From contig QANU01001262.1 in assembly GCA_003254905.1 (NCBI GenBank), positions 762,485 through 826,484 of the forward strand: 64,000 bases of DNA. The letters run 5' to 3'. How positions within the stretch are numbered: the first letter of the stretch is position 1; every line of letters starts with the position of its first letter. Both the position numbers and the translations under genes were made by a program. The DNA comes from Nissolia schottii. Its lineage: Eukaryota > Streptophyta > Magnoliopsida > Fabales > Fabaceae. The notes under the pieces are model-generated. The model worked only from the letters and a program-made list of their open reading frames with translations. It had not been told where the DNA came from and did not search any database. Shown in pieces: positions 1 through 12,558 of the stretch.

Positions 1-404
1 GATCCTCTCATAATATTTTTCATATGACATGTGTAATCTTTTACTATAAATTTTATTATTATTTATGTCATGTATAAATTTCACATTTTAAATTAATGAT
101 AAAAGATCATGTATCATCTTATTGGGTAAAAGATACACATGACATAATTCATTCTCAAACTGCTATGTAATAGTAAGTAGTAACACCAATGCCACAGTGT
201 AATGGTATTTTCCTGTCTTCGGCAACTTGTTCCAGGACATAACTTGTCACTATGTTATTTTGAATAACCTATCTTATAGAAGCAGTAAAATGACCATATT
301 GACTTGTATAATGTGCCGGCAGATATTGATAAACTTTGGAATTAGCTTAAATCACCGTTTCCTTACTTGCTAAAAGCTAAAAGCTAAAAGCTAGCATCTC
401 CAGA
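1..404. other. Intergenic AT-rich DNA
   Basis: No coding signal or RNA gene is visible. The stretch is AT-rich with a short tandem run of AAAGCTA-type units near 371-392, directly before the target duplication of the first Mutator-like element. Confidence 0.6.
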
Positions 405-413
405 CTAAAGGAA

Positions 414-1346
414 GGTGCATTCTACCATGGTGACCCTTTACTTAAAAATCATGCCATGGTACCCCTCTTTTGGGGGAAAAAACATCCCATTAATTATAAC
501 AATGCCACCGCCCCTTCCTTCTTAATTTTTCTCCTTCATTTGCAAAAACATCCCTCACAAATGTTGCATTGCCCATTAGTCCCCATCTCTTTATTTTCTA
601 ATTTTTCGTTCTGCTCTCATTTCTCCTCCACTCCATTCATAGCCAGAAAGAAGAACCCAGTCATCCACTAAATTAAGCTCAATTCAGCACAAACTCAAAG
701 ATTCCCCTAAATTTCGATTGTAAAATTTTATTTTTTTGTTTCAAACTCAACATTCGTTTAACTAAAACAATTAGAAGAAAAATCTCTCCTTTTCTCATAA
801 AGTTTCTAATTAAGAAAAATTAATAAGCATTAATTAAAAAATGGAGAGCAGTATTCCAGTGATAGCAGCCAAGAAAATGTGAAACATAATACGCTAGCCT
901 TCTTCATGTTGAGAAAAGGCATATCAAAGGGGAAGCTCGTTATGGACCTCAACATGTTCCTCAAGCGCCGCCGCAAGCATGCCGGAGGGAGATGGTGGCT
1001 GAGATTTAGAACGCAGGAGGGAGATGGCAGCGGGTTGGAGAACAAAGCAAGAAGACGGGGAGGACTAGAGCGGAAGACGCGACAAAGATGGGGGCGGTGG
1101 CTAGGGTAGGGTTGTGTTTTCGCTAAGCTGCTTTCAATTTCACATGCAAACATGGAAGACATGGACGGGGGGGGAATCTGCAAATCAACACCTTCAGAAG
1201 GTTGTCTTTGCAAATAGAACACAAATGTAAGCGGGGAGAAACACAGTGGCATTGTTGTAATTAATGAGATGTCCCCCCNACACACACAAAAAGAGGGGCA
1301 CCATGACATGGTTTCTAAGTAAAGGGTCACCATGGTAGAATGCACC
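414..1346. mobile_element. Non-autonomous Mutator-like element A (about 933 bp)
   Basis: The two ends are inverted copies of each other for about 100 bp: the left end starts GGTGCATTCTACCATGGTGA and the reverse complement of the right end starts identically. The element is flanked by a 9-bp direct repeat, CTAAAGGAA at 405-413 and CTAAAGAAA at 1347-1355, with one mismatch. Long TIRs plus a 9-bp target duplication are the hallmark of Mutator-like elements. No transposase is encoded; the small open frames inside are not supported as genes. The interior at about 950-1110 is purine- and GC-richer than its surroundings. The single ambiguous base of the window (1279) lies in a G/C homopolymer within the right TIR. 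Confidence 0.85.
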
Positions 1347-1399
1347 CTAAAGAAAAGATCATAATCACACACATAAGCTGAATAACCATGTGAAAAGTG

Positions 1400-2456
1400 G
1401 GTGGATTCTAACATGGTACCCCGTAATATGGGTATCATGTGATGGTACTCTTATTTTGGAGAAAATACATTCTCATAATTACCAACTTGCCACCGTGCCT
1501 CTCCCCATTAATATTTTTGTTTTATTTGCAAACACAATCATATCATCCCCATAATTACAATTTGCCCCAGCAACCCCATCATCCCCACAACCACATTCAT
1601 CCTCTCTCTGCTAATGGCACTGGTGCCACCATCACTGCCACAACCATCGAGACCCCCAATCTCTAATGCCAACTCTATTGCCACCACCACTGCCTGGCTA
1701 CGTACCCCTCCCTGCACACGCATACGCATATCTGGTCAGTGGTTACCTATGACTTTCTACTTTCTCTGTCTCACATGCTGCAGACCGTCGCCGCCACCGT
1801 CAATGTTGTCACCGCCGTCAGATTCGATGCACTCAGCTTCGCCACTGTCCGCAACTCACTACAATGTCACTTTGCCTCTTCCTTGCCTCTCATATTTTTC
1901 TTTTTTCCTTTTTTTTTATTTTTTTGGATTTTGATGTTTGATTTTTGAAGCCTAATATTTTGAGTTTGTGCTTGAATTTGTAGATTTGATTTTTGGGGTT
2001 TTTGATATTATAGATATGATTTTGAATGAATTATATTTGTTCTTCCTATTGGCTTAGAAATTGAACTTCACTTTTAGGGTTTGGAGTTCAATTTCAATAT
2101 TAATTGGTTGCAGTAGCTCGATTTGGGAATTTCTAGCATTCAATTTAGGATTGTTTTGTTGTGTATTTGTACTGGTTTTAGAATTGGTTGGGAATGCAAA
2201 TAGGGACAACAAGAAAAACAGGATTATTCCGAGACATGTTCTGCTTGCTGTGAGGAACGATGAGGACCTCTGAAAATTGTTGGCAGGTGTGACCATTGCT
2301 AAGTGGCAAACTACAATTATGGGGACGATATGGTTGTGTTTGCAAATAAAACAAAAATATTAAGGGGGAAAGGCATTAGGTTGATAATTATGGGAATGTT
2401 TTTTCTCCAAAATAGGAGTACCATCATAATAAGATGGGACCATGTTAGAATCCACT
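1400..2456. mobile_element. Non-autonomous Mutator-like element B (about 1057 bp)
   Basis: The ends form TIRs of roughly 150 bp (left start GGTGGATTCTAACATGGTAC; right end ...CCATGTTAGAATCCACT). A perfect 9-bp target duplication TGAAAAGTG occurs at 1391-1399 and 2457-2465. The termini resemble element A (GGTGSATTCTAMCATGGT), so both belong to one family. There is no transposase. The interior holds a C-rich stretch at about 1610-1880 and T-rich DNA after it, with no convincing reading frame. Confidence 0.87.
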
Positions 2457-2465
2457 TGAAAAGTG

Positions 2466-2868
2466 ATGATATCCCCAAAACCTTCCCCCCCCCCCCCCAA
2501 CCCACAACACCACATGAAAGCGGCAACTGAAAGTCTTACTTATGAAATATTCGTTAATCCATAAATTTATCATTAGTATATTTGTTTTCCATTTTATGTC
2601 GTTTTTTCCCCCCCATTAATTAATTAATGAAATTAATGATAAAAATCAGGTGAAAATGCATGTCCAAAAGAGGACGCAATCATCCGAACCGTAAACTACG
2701 TGTATATCCGTATCATCGCTATCCTTGCTTTGCGTGCCGCTCCCCTATACATTTCTTCATTTTCAGATTTTCTTTTCCATTTTCCCGAGAAACAAACACA
2801 CCAAAAAGAAAAAAAAAAAGGGTTTTTCTCTTTTCTTTTGTGCCTAATCTCTGAGCTTTGTGATCCTA
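2466..2868. promoter_or_regulatory. 5' flank and leader of the LACS gene
   Basis: This stretch between Mutator-like element B and the LACS start codon holds a poly-C run (about 2486-2499), several TTAATTAAT motifs (about 2615-2630) and a pyrimidine/purine-rich presumed leader at 2755-2868. I see no clear TATA box. Element B ends only about 410 bp upstream of the start codon, so it may lie within the promoter. Confidence 0.4.
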
Positions 2869-5800
2869 ATGGATTCAACTCCAGCTCAACGCCGTCTCAA
2901 AGCCATTCAGGGCCACCTCATCTCCGCCGCCGATTCTCCGTCTGACCACCTCCGGCGGAACCCGACCGCTGGCGAGTTCGTCTATGGTACGCTCTCTCTC
3001 TCTCTCTCTTAGTTTACTTTGAAGAAGTGTAGTGCCAGCTGTGACGGTGGAGGATCCAATTTTAAATTCAGTGTTTTCTTTCTTTGTGATTGTGAATGAG
3101 TATGATTGGTCCTTGTACATTAAGAGACATAGAGAAAGAGTACGAATTCAATCGCTTTGAGCCTTTGATTAATGTTAGTATAGTTCCAAATGCGTTGACT
3201 GATTTGATTAATATTCAGAAAAAAGTGCTTTTTGTTTGGCATTGGTTTATGGAAACCTGATGGCCACAGAGAAAGTTGAAGATTCTGGTTGCATCTCTTT
3301 TTTTTCTGTGTAGGGGAATTAAATAATGCTTGAAGCTCTTTATCTTAATTCGAGTCGTTAGCTGGGTAAAGTGAGTTGTGTTTGAAATTTTGGATACCTA
3401 CGTATATATTCTTATTTATGATGAATCTGCATTTTCTTTCTGGTGTTAATCAATCAATTAGGCAAGCAGTGAAGTGGGGTATAATAAATAGTGTTGCATA
3501 TGTTTTCTCCCTTCATCCTGGTTTCTGAATTTTATTTGGATTTCTTTTTTGTTCGGATTCAATGGGAGGAGGCAAGATTCAAGTTGCTAACGCGTCCTAT
3601 CGTCTATTAATTAAGTGAACTAAGACAGAGAGCAAAGCTGACTAAAATTTGTCTTTTTATTTGCATGGTTTATTGGTGTTATCATATTACCTTGCTACTA
3701 TGTTCTTTGTCAGGCATGTTATTAATGTGACTACTGACATATTTACTTGTGAGCAGAACAAGGGTACAGTGTCGTTCTACCAGAGAAATTGCATACAGGA
3801 AAGTGGAACGTGTATAGGTATACATCTTCCAATGCTCTTGATCTCAGTTGTTATACATCATTCTGAGCAGTTACTGATTCAGATATTGCTTAAATTCTTA
3901 TTTTCAGATCTGCACGTTCTCCTCTGAAGCTGGTGAGCCGGTTCCCTGATCACCCGGAAATTGGTACACTGCATGATAATTTTGAGTGAGCATTGCTCCT
4001 TTTTCTCTGCAAAATTCTATTTTCGACTCCATTTGTTTGATCAGTAATATTAATGGACAATAGTTTTGTAGGAATTTATTTTGCACGCCTAAGAAAATGA
4101 TTTATGTTCTACCTAAATCTTTAATCATAGGCGCTCGGTTGACACTTTTCGAGACTATAAATATCTGGGAACCCGAATCCGTGATGATGGAACAGTTGGG
4201 GAGTAAGCAGCTCAATTATCTGTCCATGATGCTTTCTTGGTCTTATTAACTTTTCTATTCAAAATTTATTTACAGTCTTCTCGTCATTTTCATTCTTACT
4301 GCACTCTTAAGGTACAAGTGGATGACATTTGGAGAAGCAGGTACTGCACGGTCAGCTATAGGCTCTGGTTTGATTTATTATGGAATCCCAAAGGTTAATT
4401 ATAGTCATGCATCCAATTATTTATTTCAATACTTGGAGACAATATCATGTAATCTTTGGTTTGTGCGTTTGCAGGGCTCTTGCATTGGCTTATATTTTAT
4501 TAATAGACCGGAGTGGCTCATTGTTGATCATGCTTGCTCTGCATATTCATACATATCAGTGCCTTTATATGATACTCTTGGTTTGTTGACTCTAATCTGT
4601 TTGGCAGCATTTTTTTATTCTTCATATTTACCTTGGCCTAACCCTTAGAATAACAGCAAGAAATTGTGTGCTCTGTAGGTCCTGATGCTGTCAAGTATAT
4701 TGTTAATCATGCTGTTGTACAAGTTATATTTTGTGTGTCTCAAACATTAAATTCAGTAAGTATATGTGACCTTCAACTTATGGTAAATATAGCATGCCTC
4801 TTTTGTTTTTCTATTCTATTCTATTCTAATTTGAATCTTCCTTTGCGAAACTCAAGTATCTTGTTACCTGACCTTGCAGTTACTGAGCTTTCTGTCAGAT
4901 ATTCCAACTGTACGACTAATTGTGGTATGTACTTATGACTAGTTTTGCTATTAAATCTTCATTTACATAGTAAGTCTGTGCTGATTTTCGATAAGTGTGC
5001 AGGTAGTTGGAGGCATGGATGATCATATTCCATCACTTCCATCATCAGCTGGAGTTCAGGTTGTTACATATTCAAAGCTACTGAATCAGGTAATCTAACT
5101 TTTTTCATCTGTGTCAAAGAATGTTGATTTTCTGGAGTAATGCATGACATGTTCATACTTCATAGTCTATTATATGCTTCCCTGGATTACTATCTTAGGG
5201 TGTTTTTATTGGAATGTAAAATTTCTAATACAAATTGGCATATAAGGTTGGTGCTATGTATGTATCATAATCATTCTGAAGCTTATTGGTGAAATATTAT
5301 TCTTTCCCATCTGATTCCTAAAACAATTTCAACTAAAAAGCATTGTTTTTTCAACTAAATGTGAGTTTGAAATGAAAAGAGGTGCAAATATTGTGGTTTT
5401 GTGATTGATTTTGTCTGCTGTAATTTACTATATTCATTGCCTCATTGTTTTTCTTCTTTGGGTTTAGGGGCGCAGTAATCTTCAGCCCTTTTACCCGCCA
5501 AAACCTGATGATGTTGCAACTATTTGCTATACAAGTGGTACAACTGGAACCCCAAAGGTGTGTAGGTGTACCTGCTAAATTAATGTTTATTGCTTATTGT
5601 AGAATGGTGTGTATGAAATGCTTCCCTTGATTATAGTGACTTCAAAGCATTTCTTGTTCATCTTTTTGCTCAACAAATTCTGGTCAGGGGGCTGTCTTGA
5701 CCCATGGAAACTTTGTTGCAAATGTTGCTGGGGCCACTATGGATGAAAAATTTGGCCCTTCTGATATGTGAGTTCATTTTAAATGCCTATCATGTATTGT

Positions 5801-8800
5801 ACAATATCTATTGCTATTTTTGGCTATCATAAAACATTCTAATTGGTTTTTTCCTGGGTTTCTTTTTGTTTTCAGTTACATATCATATCTCCCTTTAGCA
5901 CACATTTATGAACGAACAAACCAAGTCATGACAGTACATTTTGGTGTTGCAGTGGGATTCTACCAGGGGGTATAAATCTTGAACAAATTAGGTTTTTTTT
6001 TTCTTCCTTTCATTTTGCTTATCACTAACTTTTTCATACTGTCACTTCATGAAATGTTATATTGTTCCAAAAGAATTTTGCATGAATAGCATTCTTTTCC
6101 GAGTTTTACTGAAAAGGGTAGAAGACCTGAGAAACCTTCAAAAAAGACCTTGCTCTAAATTTTTGGTCAAGGCCAATGACATTAATTTTTCTAGTTGACC
6201 CATTTTAGAGGGATAAGGTTTGGTTGTTGTTGCTCCAGTCCATTCTATTATAACTTTCTTATATTTGTAAACCCAAGTCCCGATCTTATCTGATGTTCAA
6301 AAGTGTTTTTTCCCCCACCTGGTAGGCTTGACTCACTTATTTGCAATATTCACATGCAGGATAATATGAAACTAATGGATGATCTGGCTACACTAAGGCC
6401 TACTGTCTTCTGCAGTGTTCCTCGGCTGTATAATAGAATATATGCTGGGTAGAGTAATTATACTATAGTTTTAGAACTGTTTCATGAGCTTCTGGTGTAT
6501 TCATTGTGCGACTCAGTTGTATGGTTTTGTTTTGCAGCATTATTAATGCTGTTAAAACTTCTGGTGTTTTGAGGGAGAGGCTATTTAATGCTGCATACAA
6601 TGCCAAAAGGCAAGCGATATTGAACGGTAAAGTTTATAACATTGAACCATATTTTGCATATAGTACGCATTTATACAGTTATTTTTCCTGATTTATTCAT
6701 TATACTACATAAATAATTTCTATCACGTCCTTAAGATTGATCCGAGTGACCCTTGAAACAAGGTTGTGCATCTCCTCTTCATTCGGTTATAGCTCAAAGA
6801 TGGAAAAACTATTATTGTTTTGAATAACAGACATGGCTGAAAGTTGTAACTTCCTGGTTTTGGCCTCAATTAGGAGTTATAGTTTTAGTAGTTTATGCAT
6901 GTATCTATTGCAGGTCCTGATTCCTATGGAAATGCTGCTTGTGGTTCAACTTGGGTTTTATATCTAAGTTTTGTTAATCTCTTGATTTTCATTTGGTAAA
7001 CATGTTCTTTAGTAGGAAAATCAATGTGATTAATATATTTGGAGTCAGTACCTAGATGCTATGGTACAAACTGTATAAATCAGATTATCTTAGCTAACTT
7101 AGTAAATTTAACTTTCTGCTTAGTGAACAACGATTGCTTGATTTTGAGAGCTTGAGTATTATTATTATTATTATTATATGCCATTCAACTGCCTGTTTAT
7201 GAGGGATGCGGTTTTTATAATTTTGGTGGCTTCTGGTTTAGTTACTTTTCCCTCTTCATACACCAGAAGCAAATGTCTTATGCCTCATCATTTGTGTTGC
7301 TGCATGTGCTCTAGTATAAAAGAATACTTTTAAGTTCCATATTTTCATCTATTTCAGGGAAAAATCCATCTCCCATGTGGGACAGATTAGTTTTCAACAA
7401 GATAAAGGCAAAACTTGGAGGACGAGTTCGTCTTATGGTGTCAGGCGCCTCACCTTTATCACCCGATGTCATGGAATTTTTAAAGATGTAAGTTTTTGCA
7501 TAACATTCTTCTACATTGCAAAAGAGGATTATCCTTTTTCTTTTATTTTCTTTTTTATTCTAAAATGAAACCCTGGTCCAAATGATGTTTTACAACTACT
7601 TCACAGTTGCTTTGGTGGTCGAGTGACCGAAGGATATGGAATGACTGAGACTTCTTGTGTTATAAGCTGTATTGATGAAGATGACAACCTTAGTGGTCAT
7701 GTTGGCTCTCCTAATCCATCTTGTGGTGAGTAATTGACATTAGTTTCATGATAAGGACTTGAAATCTTTTCCCTGCATACTGCTAGTTCAAAAGACTTGG
7801 AAATTAAAGTCTTAACCCTTTTCATATCGGCAGTTCCTTGTAGTACCTACCAAGTACTAAGATTTTGTTCTTTTTGTTTCAGAGATAAAACTCACGGATG
7901 TTCCAGAAATGAACTATACTTCTGATGATCAGCCCTATCCCCGTGGTGAAATTTGTGTCAGGGGTCCGATTATTTTTCAAGGTTATTACAAAGATGAAGT
8001 TCAGACGTAACTACCTTGCCCATCTTGTGGTTCTTTTAAGTGAAATTTGCTTTTCCTCTGTTTGAAATATACCTGAATGTTGAATCCAATTAATCAGGAG
8101 GGAGGTCATTGATGATGAGGGATGGCTGCATACTGGAGATATTGGGACATGGCTACCTGGTGGCCGTCTCAAAATTATTGATAGGTGAAATATTCTGAGC
8201 GTTATACCGGGCCAATCCATTTAACTCCTGCATTTTTCAGCACACCCATCACATTTATGGCTACATTTTTCAAGCATGTAAATCAAAACTTTGCATTTCA
8301 ATATAGGAAGAAGAATATCTTCAAGTTGGCACAAGGCGAGTACATTGCTCCAGAGAAGATTGAAAATGTATATATCAAATGCAAGTTCGTTGCACAGTGC
8401 TTTGTGTATGGTAAGGAAATAAGGTCTTAAAATTTGGTGTGCATAGTCTTCTATCTGTCTCTCTCTGTCTTTATCCCTCTGTCTTGATGGTGCTTCTTTT
8501 TCCTTTTGTAGGCGATAGCCTAAATTCTTCTTTGGTAGCCGTTGTCGCTGTGGATACTGATGTCTTGAAAGAATGGGCTGCTTCAGAAGGCATTATGGTA
8601 CTTTCACCCCCACCCCCCCTCTTGTAGGGGATAATACTGTTTTGTATGCATTCTGTGATTTTGCAAAGTTCATGCCTGTTCTTGATATTTATCTAACTTC
8701 CGGGAGGTTTATGAAAATTTCTGTAACTGTTTTTATAGTGCTGCAGTGAAACTGCTGATTTTAGAAAACAATATGGTACGATAACATAATTTTTGTGGGC

Positions 8801-9277
8801 ATGGTTGCAGTATATTGATTTACCACAACTTTGCAACGATCCAAAAGTAAGGGCTGCTGTCTTGGCTGACATGGATGCTGTTGGACAGGAAGCTCAGGCA
8901 AGTTGTTCGTTTTATGTTAAGGTTACCTGCTTAATACACATCTCAGCATTAATGATATTAAATGTCACTATCTTAATTTGATGCCCTTACAGCTTAGAGG
9001 TTTTGAATTTGTAAAAGCTGTCACTTTAGTGCCTGAACCATTCACTTTGGAAAATGGTCTGCTCACTCCTACATTCAAGGCAAGTGTTAAAATCCTGAGA
9101 TTACTTGATTTTTCATTTCAACTAGTTATGTTATGTGGCAGTAAACAATGTCTTAACGTATTTGCCTTTTTAACTCTACAGATTAAGAGGCCTCAAGCGA
9201 AAGAATACTTTGCAAAAGCAATATCTGATATGTATAGTGAGCTCGCAAAAACTGATCCTACTCAGAAGAAGAAGTGA
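2869..9277 (+). CDS. LACS6: Peroxisomal long-chain acyl-CoA synthetase (LACS6-like), 23 exons
   Basis: It activates fatty acids to acyl-CoA (ATP to AMP) inside peroxisomes for beta-oxidation. Exons: 2869-2986, 3757-3817, 3908-3985, 4131-4202, 4312-4393, 4475-4580, 4679-4755, 4880-4924, 5003-5089, 5468-5557, 5688-5767, 5876-5969, 6360-6448, 6538-6626, 7358-7487, 7607-7725, 7883-8006, 8098-8184, 8307-8410, 8512-8597, 8811-8897, 8993-9079, 9182-9277. They sum to 2088 nt, 695 aa, close to the roughly 700 aa of the Arabidopsis peroxisomal pair. Visible motifs are the AMP-binding loop [11 protein letters not shown] (about 263-273), GYGMTETS (about 442-449) and GWLHTGDIG (about 522-530). The N-terminus carries RLKAIQGHL, which fits the PTS2 peroxisomal signal. 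The protein ends in KKK, so there is no SKL-type PTS1, which favours LACS6 over LACS7. The introns after exons 21 and 22 begin with GC. Confidence 0.93.
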
Positions 9278-9432
9278 TATTGAATGTCCACTAATAGACA
9301 GAAGAAGGCACGATATCAAACACGCCCCTCATGGGAAAGCTCCTTCAAGCATTTTGGACGGTGAAATTCTAGAAGCATTTTGTTGGAAAGATTCTAAATG
9401 TGTGTTGTATCGTTTCACAGAATAATGCATTT

Positions 9433-9487
9433 AGCATTCATAGATATCCGATTAGCATTCATAGATATCCGATTGACATTCATAGAT
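9433..9487 (+). repeat. 21-bp tandem repeat in the LACS 3' UTR
   Basis: Two perfect 21-bp units (9433-9453 and 9454-9474, each beginning AGCATTCATAGATATC) are followed by a 13-bp partial third unit. They start 156 bp after the LACS stop codon, so they probably lie in its 3' untranslated region. Confidence 0.85.
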
Positions 9488-11139
9488 CTTACAGTTCTCT
9501 CAATATTATTTGCAGCAAATATTTTGATCCTAAAATACCATTAGAGAATGCCCGATTGGATTGGTAACGTATTTTAAGTTGAACACCCATGAAGATACCG
9601 TCATGCTTTATGGTTATATGGTTATCATAATTATTAATATTGTTGTGGTTATACCTTTTCGGCCATTAGTGTATTAGATATAGGTCCACTTTGTTAGGCG
9701 CGGGGAATCCACCTTTAGATAAACTAGAAAATCTATCATTGTAGATACGCGAGTGTAACAATATATAAATATTTAATGTGTTCATTATTTATATAATTTT
9801 AATGATTTGAGAAATATTATTGCTTTTAAAGTCAATATGATATATGTATATGTCTCTTAAATTTTAATTATAAAATGTATATTTTATTTTATAAGAGATC
9901 TATTATATTTTATGCATAAATTTAAGGAATAAAGCTCTCTTTTAATTATTAAAAAGTATAGCGATTATCATGTTAATGCTTTAAAAATGTCTTCATATTT
10001 GTGTTTTGAAATAATTAATATGATGATTGTTATATTTTTGAAAAACTAACAAAATGACTAATATGTGATATTTTGAATCATTAAGAGACTAACTTCCTAA
10101 AAAAAATTAATTAAAAGACTAACATTGTGACTGCAATATCTTTGAGAAACCAAATCTAGCCTCCTACGAAGATGGTCTAGCTTTGCCCCGGTGCATATTA
10201 TTAATGAAATGTATGGTTTGTGAGATTAATAGAAGGTTAACACATTTTATATAAAACAAAGTTGATATCATAATAGCAAACAGTTAATATATATTTCTAA
10301 AAAAAAATACACAAAATGAGTGGGAGTCTTAACACTGATGTTCGAGTTATCCCTCGCATGAACACTTTTTCATTGATATTGTTACCTATGAAAACCTTTG
10401 CTTCAATAATTTGTTTGCCAATTTTAATAATGAATAACATGTTACCATTATACAATCAAGCAGAGTGATCAATATTTTTGAGTAACATGATTTGAGTATC
10501 AACCTTTGAATTAAATTCATGGTTTGGTACGTCAAAGCGTTTAATGATGTTTAAAAAATGATTGTATGTGAATATTGTGAAAAAAAAATCTCATTATTAG
10601 AATTAGACATGCAAACTAAATCAAATATTATAATATTTGTCTATCTATCCATCCATCCATTCATAATAATATTATTATATTAAATGTGTTACCCTCAATT
10701 TGTCAAATTCTCACATGCAGATGGCTATTTCATGTGCATATCGTGATAATATAGTCATTTTAAACCCATTTTAAAACATTTTCAAGAGTTTATTTTCCTA
10801 AATAAGTATTTGAGTAAAAATAATATTAAAAACATTAATTTAGGTAATAGAAGTGCCCAAATTGATATTAATTAAAATATTTAAAAAACAAATTAGGCAA
10901 TGCAAGTGCCTAAATTGGTTTAAAAAAATTAAAGATTTATATAATGTTATGAAGGTGAATTTTTCAGTATCCCTTTGGTACTTTGTCATGTAATCCCCAC
11001 AAACGTAATTTTGTCATGTTTTCACAACATACATGTGTTTTTTCTCAGTTTGTCGCATAACAATAGCTCCCTTGATTTATATTAATGTTAGAATGTCTTT
11101 ACATTTTTATTATTTATAAATAATTTCATATAATTTTTT
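9488..11139. other. Intergenic AT-rich DNA
   Basis: No gene is recognised. The DNA is strongly AT-rich with short homopolymers and a CTAT/CCAT simple repeat near 10640-10662. From about 11040 it becomes homologous to 13330-13490, that is, to the repeat unit interrupted by the element at 11140. Confidence 0.6.
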
Positions 11140-12549
11140 GGGTTAATTAAGTTTTTCATCCCTGTAATGTGGGAAAGTTTGGTTTTGGTCCCTTTATGGA
11201 GATTTTAGTCCCTGTAAAATTTGGTAATTTGATTTTAGTCCCTGCTAACATCTGGAACCTGACGGTGCTGACGTGGCCGTTAGCCCCGCGGATGTGCCGT
11301 GCCACGTGGACTCGCCACGTGGCATAACCCGGTTTACCCACCCATCAGCCCATAACCCGGTTCACTTAGACCCAACCCGGATTTAAAAAAAAAAAAGAAA
11401 AAAACACAGAAACTAATTCTCCCTAACTTTCCAAATCCCCAATCCTATTTCCAGTCTCCCTCCTCCTCTCCACCCCAAACACAACTCCTCCTCTCCGTCG
11501 CCTGCCCCGTCGTCGTCGTCCCCGACAGACCGTCGGCGCCGTCGCCATCGCGGGTCTTCCCTCTGGTGTTGCCCCTCTTGCATACCCCAACTTCATAACA
11601 ACCCAGAAATTTCATCACTCTACCATTAACACCATAAACACATGACCCAAAATCTAAAAAAAAATCATCAACCAATAATCATCAACATCAACAAAAACTA
11701 ATTTACACATAATATTTATAGTATAATTTTTACAGTTGCCTGAAAAAGGTTGAGCTTTAAAAAAAAAAAGGAACAAGGACATGAAAAAAAAATCGACGAG
11801 GGAGGTGTAGGATGCAGGCGGACGTGCTGGCGGCAGGCGGCGGCAGGGAGCTGGTGCAGGCCACGCGAGATCTGGGTCACGAGGGGAGCAGATCTGGAAG
11901 GCCATGCGAGATTGGGGTCGTGAGAGGAGCAGCGACGCGAGCAGATCTTGAAGGCGTAGGCCGCGCACAGATCGGGAAGGCCGCGCAAGAAGAAAGAGGG
12001 CGGCGGATCTGGGTCGCGAAGGGGAGCAGGACGCGGCGGAGATTTCACAGCCAGCGCGACGAGACCATGCCAGCGGCGAGAACGAAGATTGTTGGAACAC
12101 GTTTGTTGGAGATGGGGCTGGGGCTTCGATTCAGGGATCCGCCTAGGGAGAGGGACGCGCACGGGAGAAGGCTGTTGGCGACGGCGCCGGCAGTCTGACA
12201 CGGAGAGCGGGAGTAGTGCTGGTGGAGAGGAGGAAGGAGCTTGGAATAGGGATTGGGGGATTTGGCAAGGTAGGAGAATTAGTTTCTGTTTGTTTTTTTT
12301 TTTAAAAGACCGGGTCGGGTCTAAGTGACCCGGGTTATGGGTGGTGGGTGCGTGAACCGGGTCGCGCCACGTGGCGAGTCCACGTGACACGCCACGTCCG
12401 CGGGTCTAACGGCCACGTCAGCACCGTCAGGTCCCAGCCGTTAACAGGGACTAAAACCAAATTGTGAAATTTTACAGGGACTAAAATTTACACAGAGGGA
12501 CCAAAACTAAACTTTCCCAAATTACAGGGATGAAAAACTTAATTAACCC
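11140..12549. mobile_element. GC-rich long-TIR Mutator-like element (Pack-MULE-like), 1410 bp
   Basis: The element starts GGGTTAATTAAGTTTTTCAT and ends with the reverse complement of that sequence. It is flanked by a perfect 9-bp duplication TAATTTTTT at 11131-11139 and 12550-12558. The TIRs are very long: similarity continues inward for about 400 bp (11140 to about 11560 against about 12160 to 12549). They include CACGTGGC-rich segments and a C/T-rich stretch on the left mirrored by G/A-rich DNA on the right. The centre (about 11810-12180) is far more GC-rich than its surroundings and has imperfect internal repeats of a GCAGATCTGGAAGGC-like unit. Open frames cross it on both strands (for example 11716-12390 on minus), but I recognise no protein. 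A captured gene fragment is possible. Confidence 0.82.
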
Positions 12550-12558
12550 TAATTTTTT

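Noticed and set aside
830..1438. 202-codon minus-strand frame over the first Mutator-like element
   Set aside because: It crosses the element's right end into flanking DNA, contains the ambiguous base and has no recognisable domain; a composition by-product.
11716..12390. 224-codon minus-strand frame in the GC-rich element
   Set aside because: Stop-poor because of high GC; Pro/Arg/Ser-rich with no family resemblance and overlapping open frames on both strands. Kept only as possible captured sequence, not as a gene.
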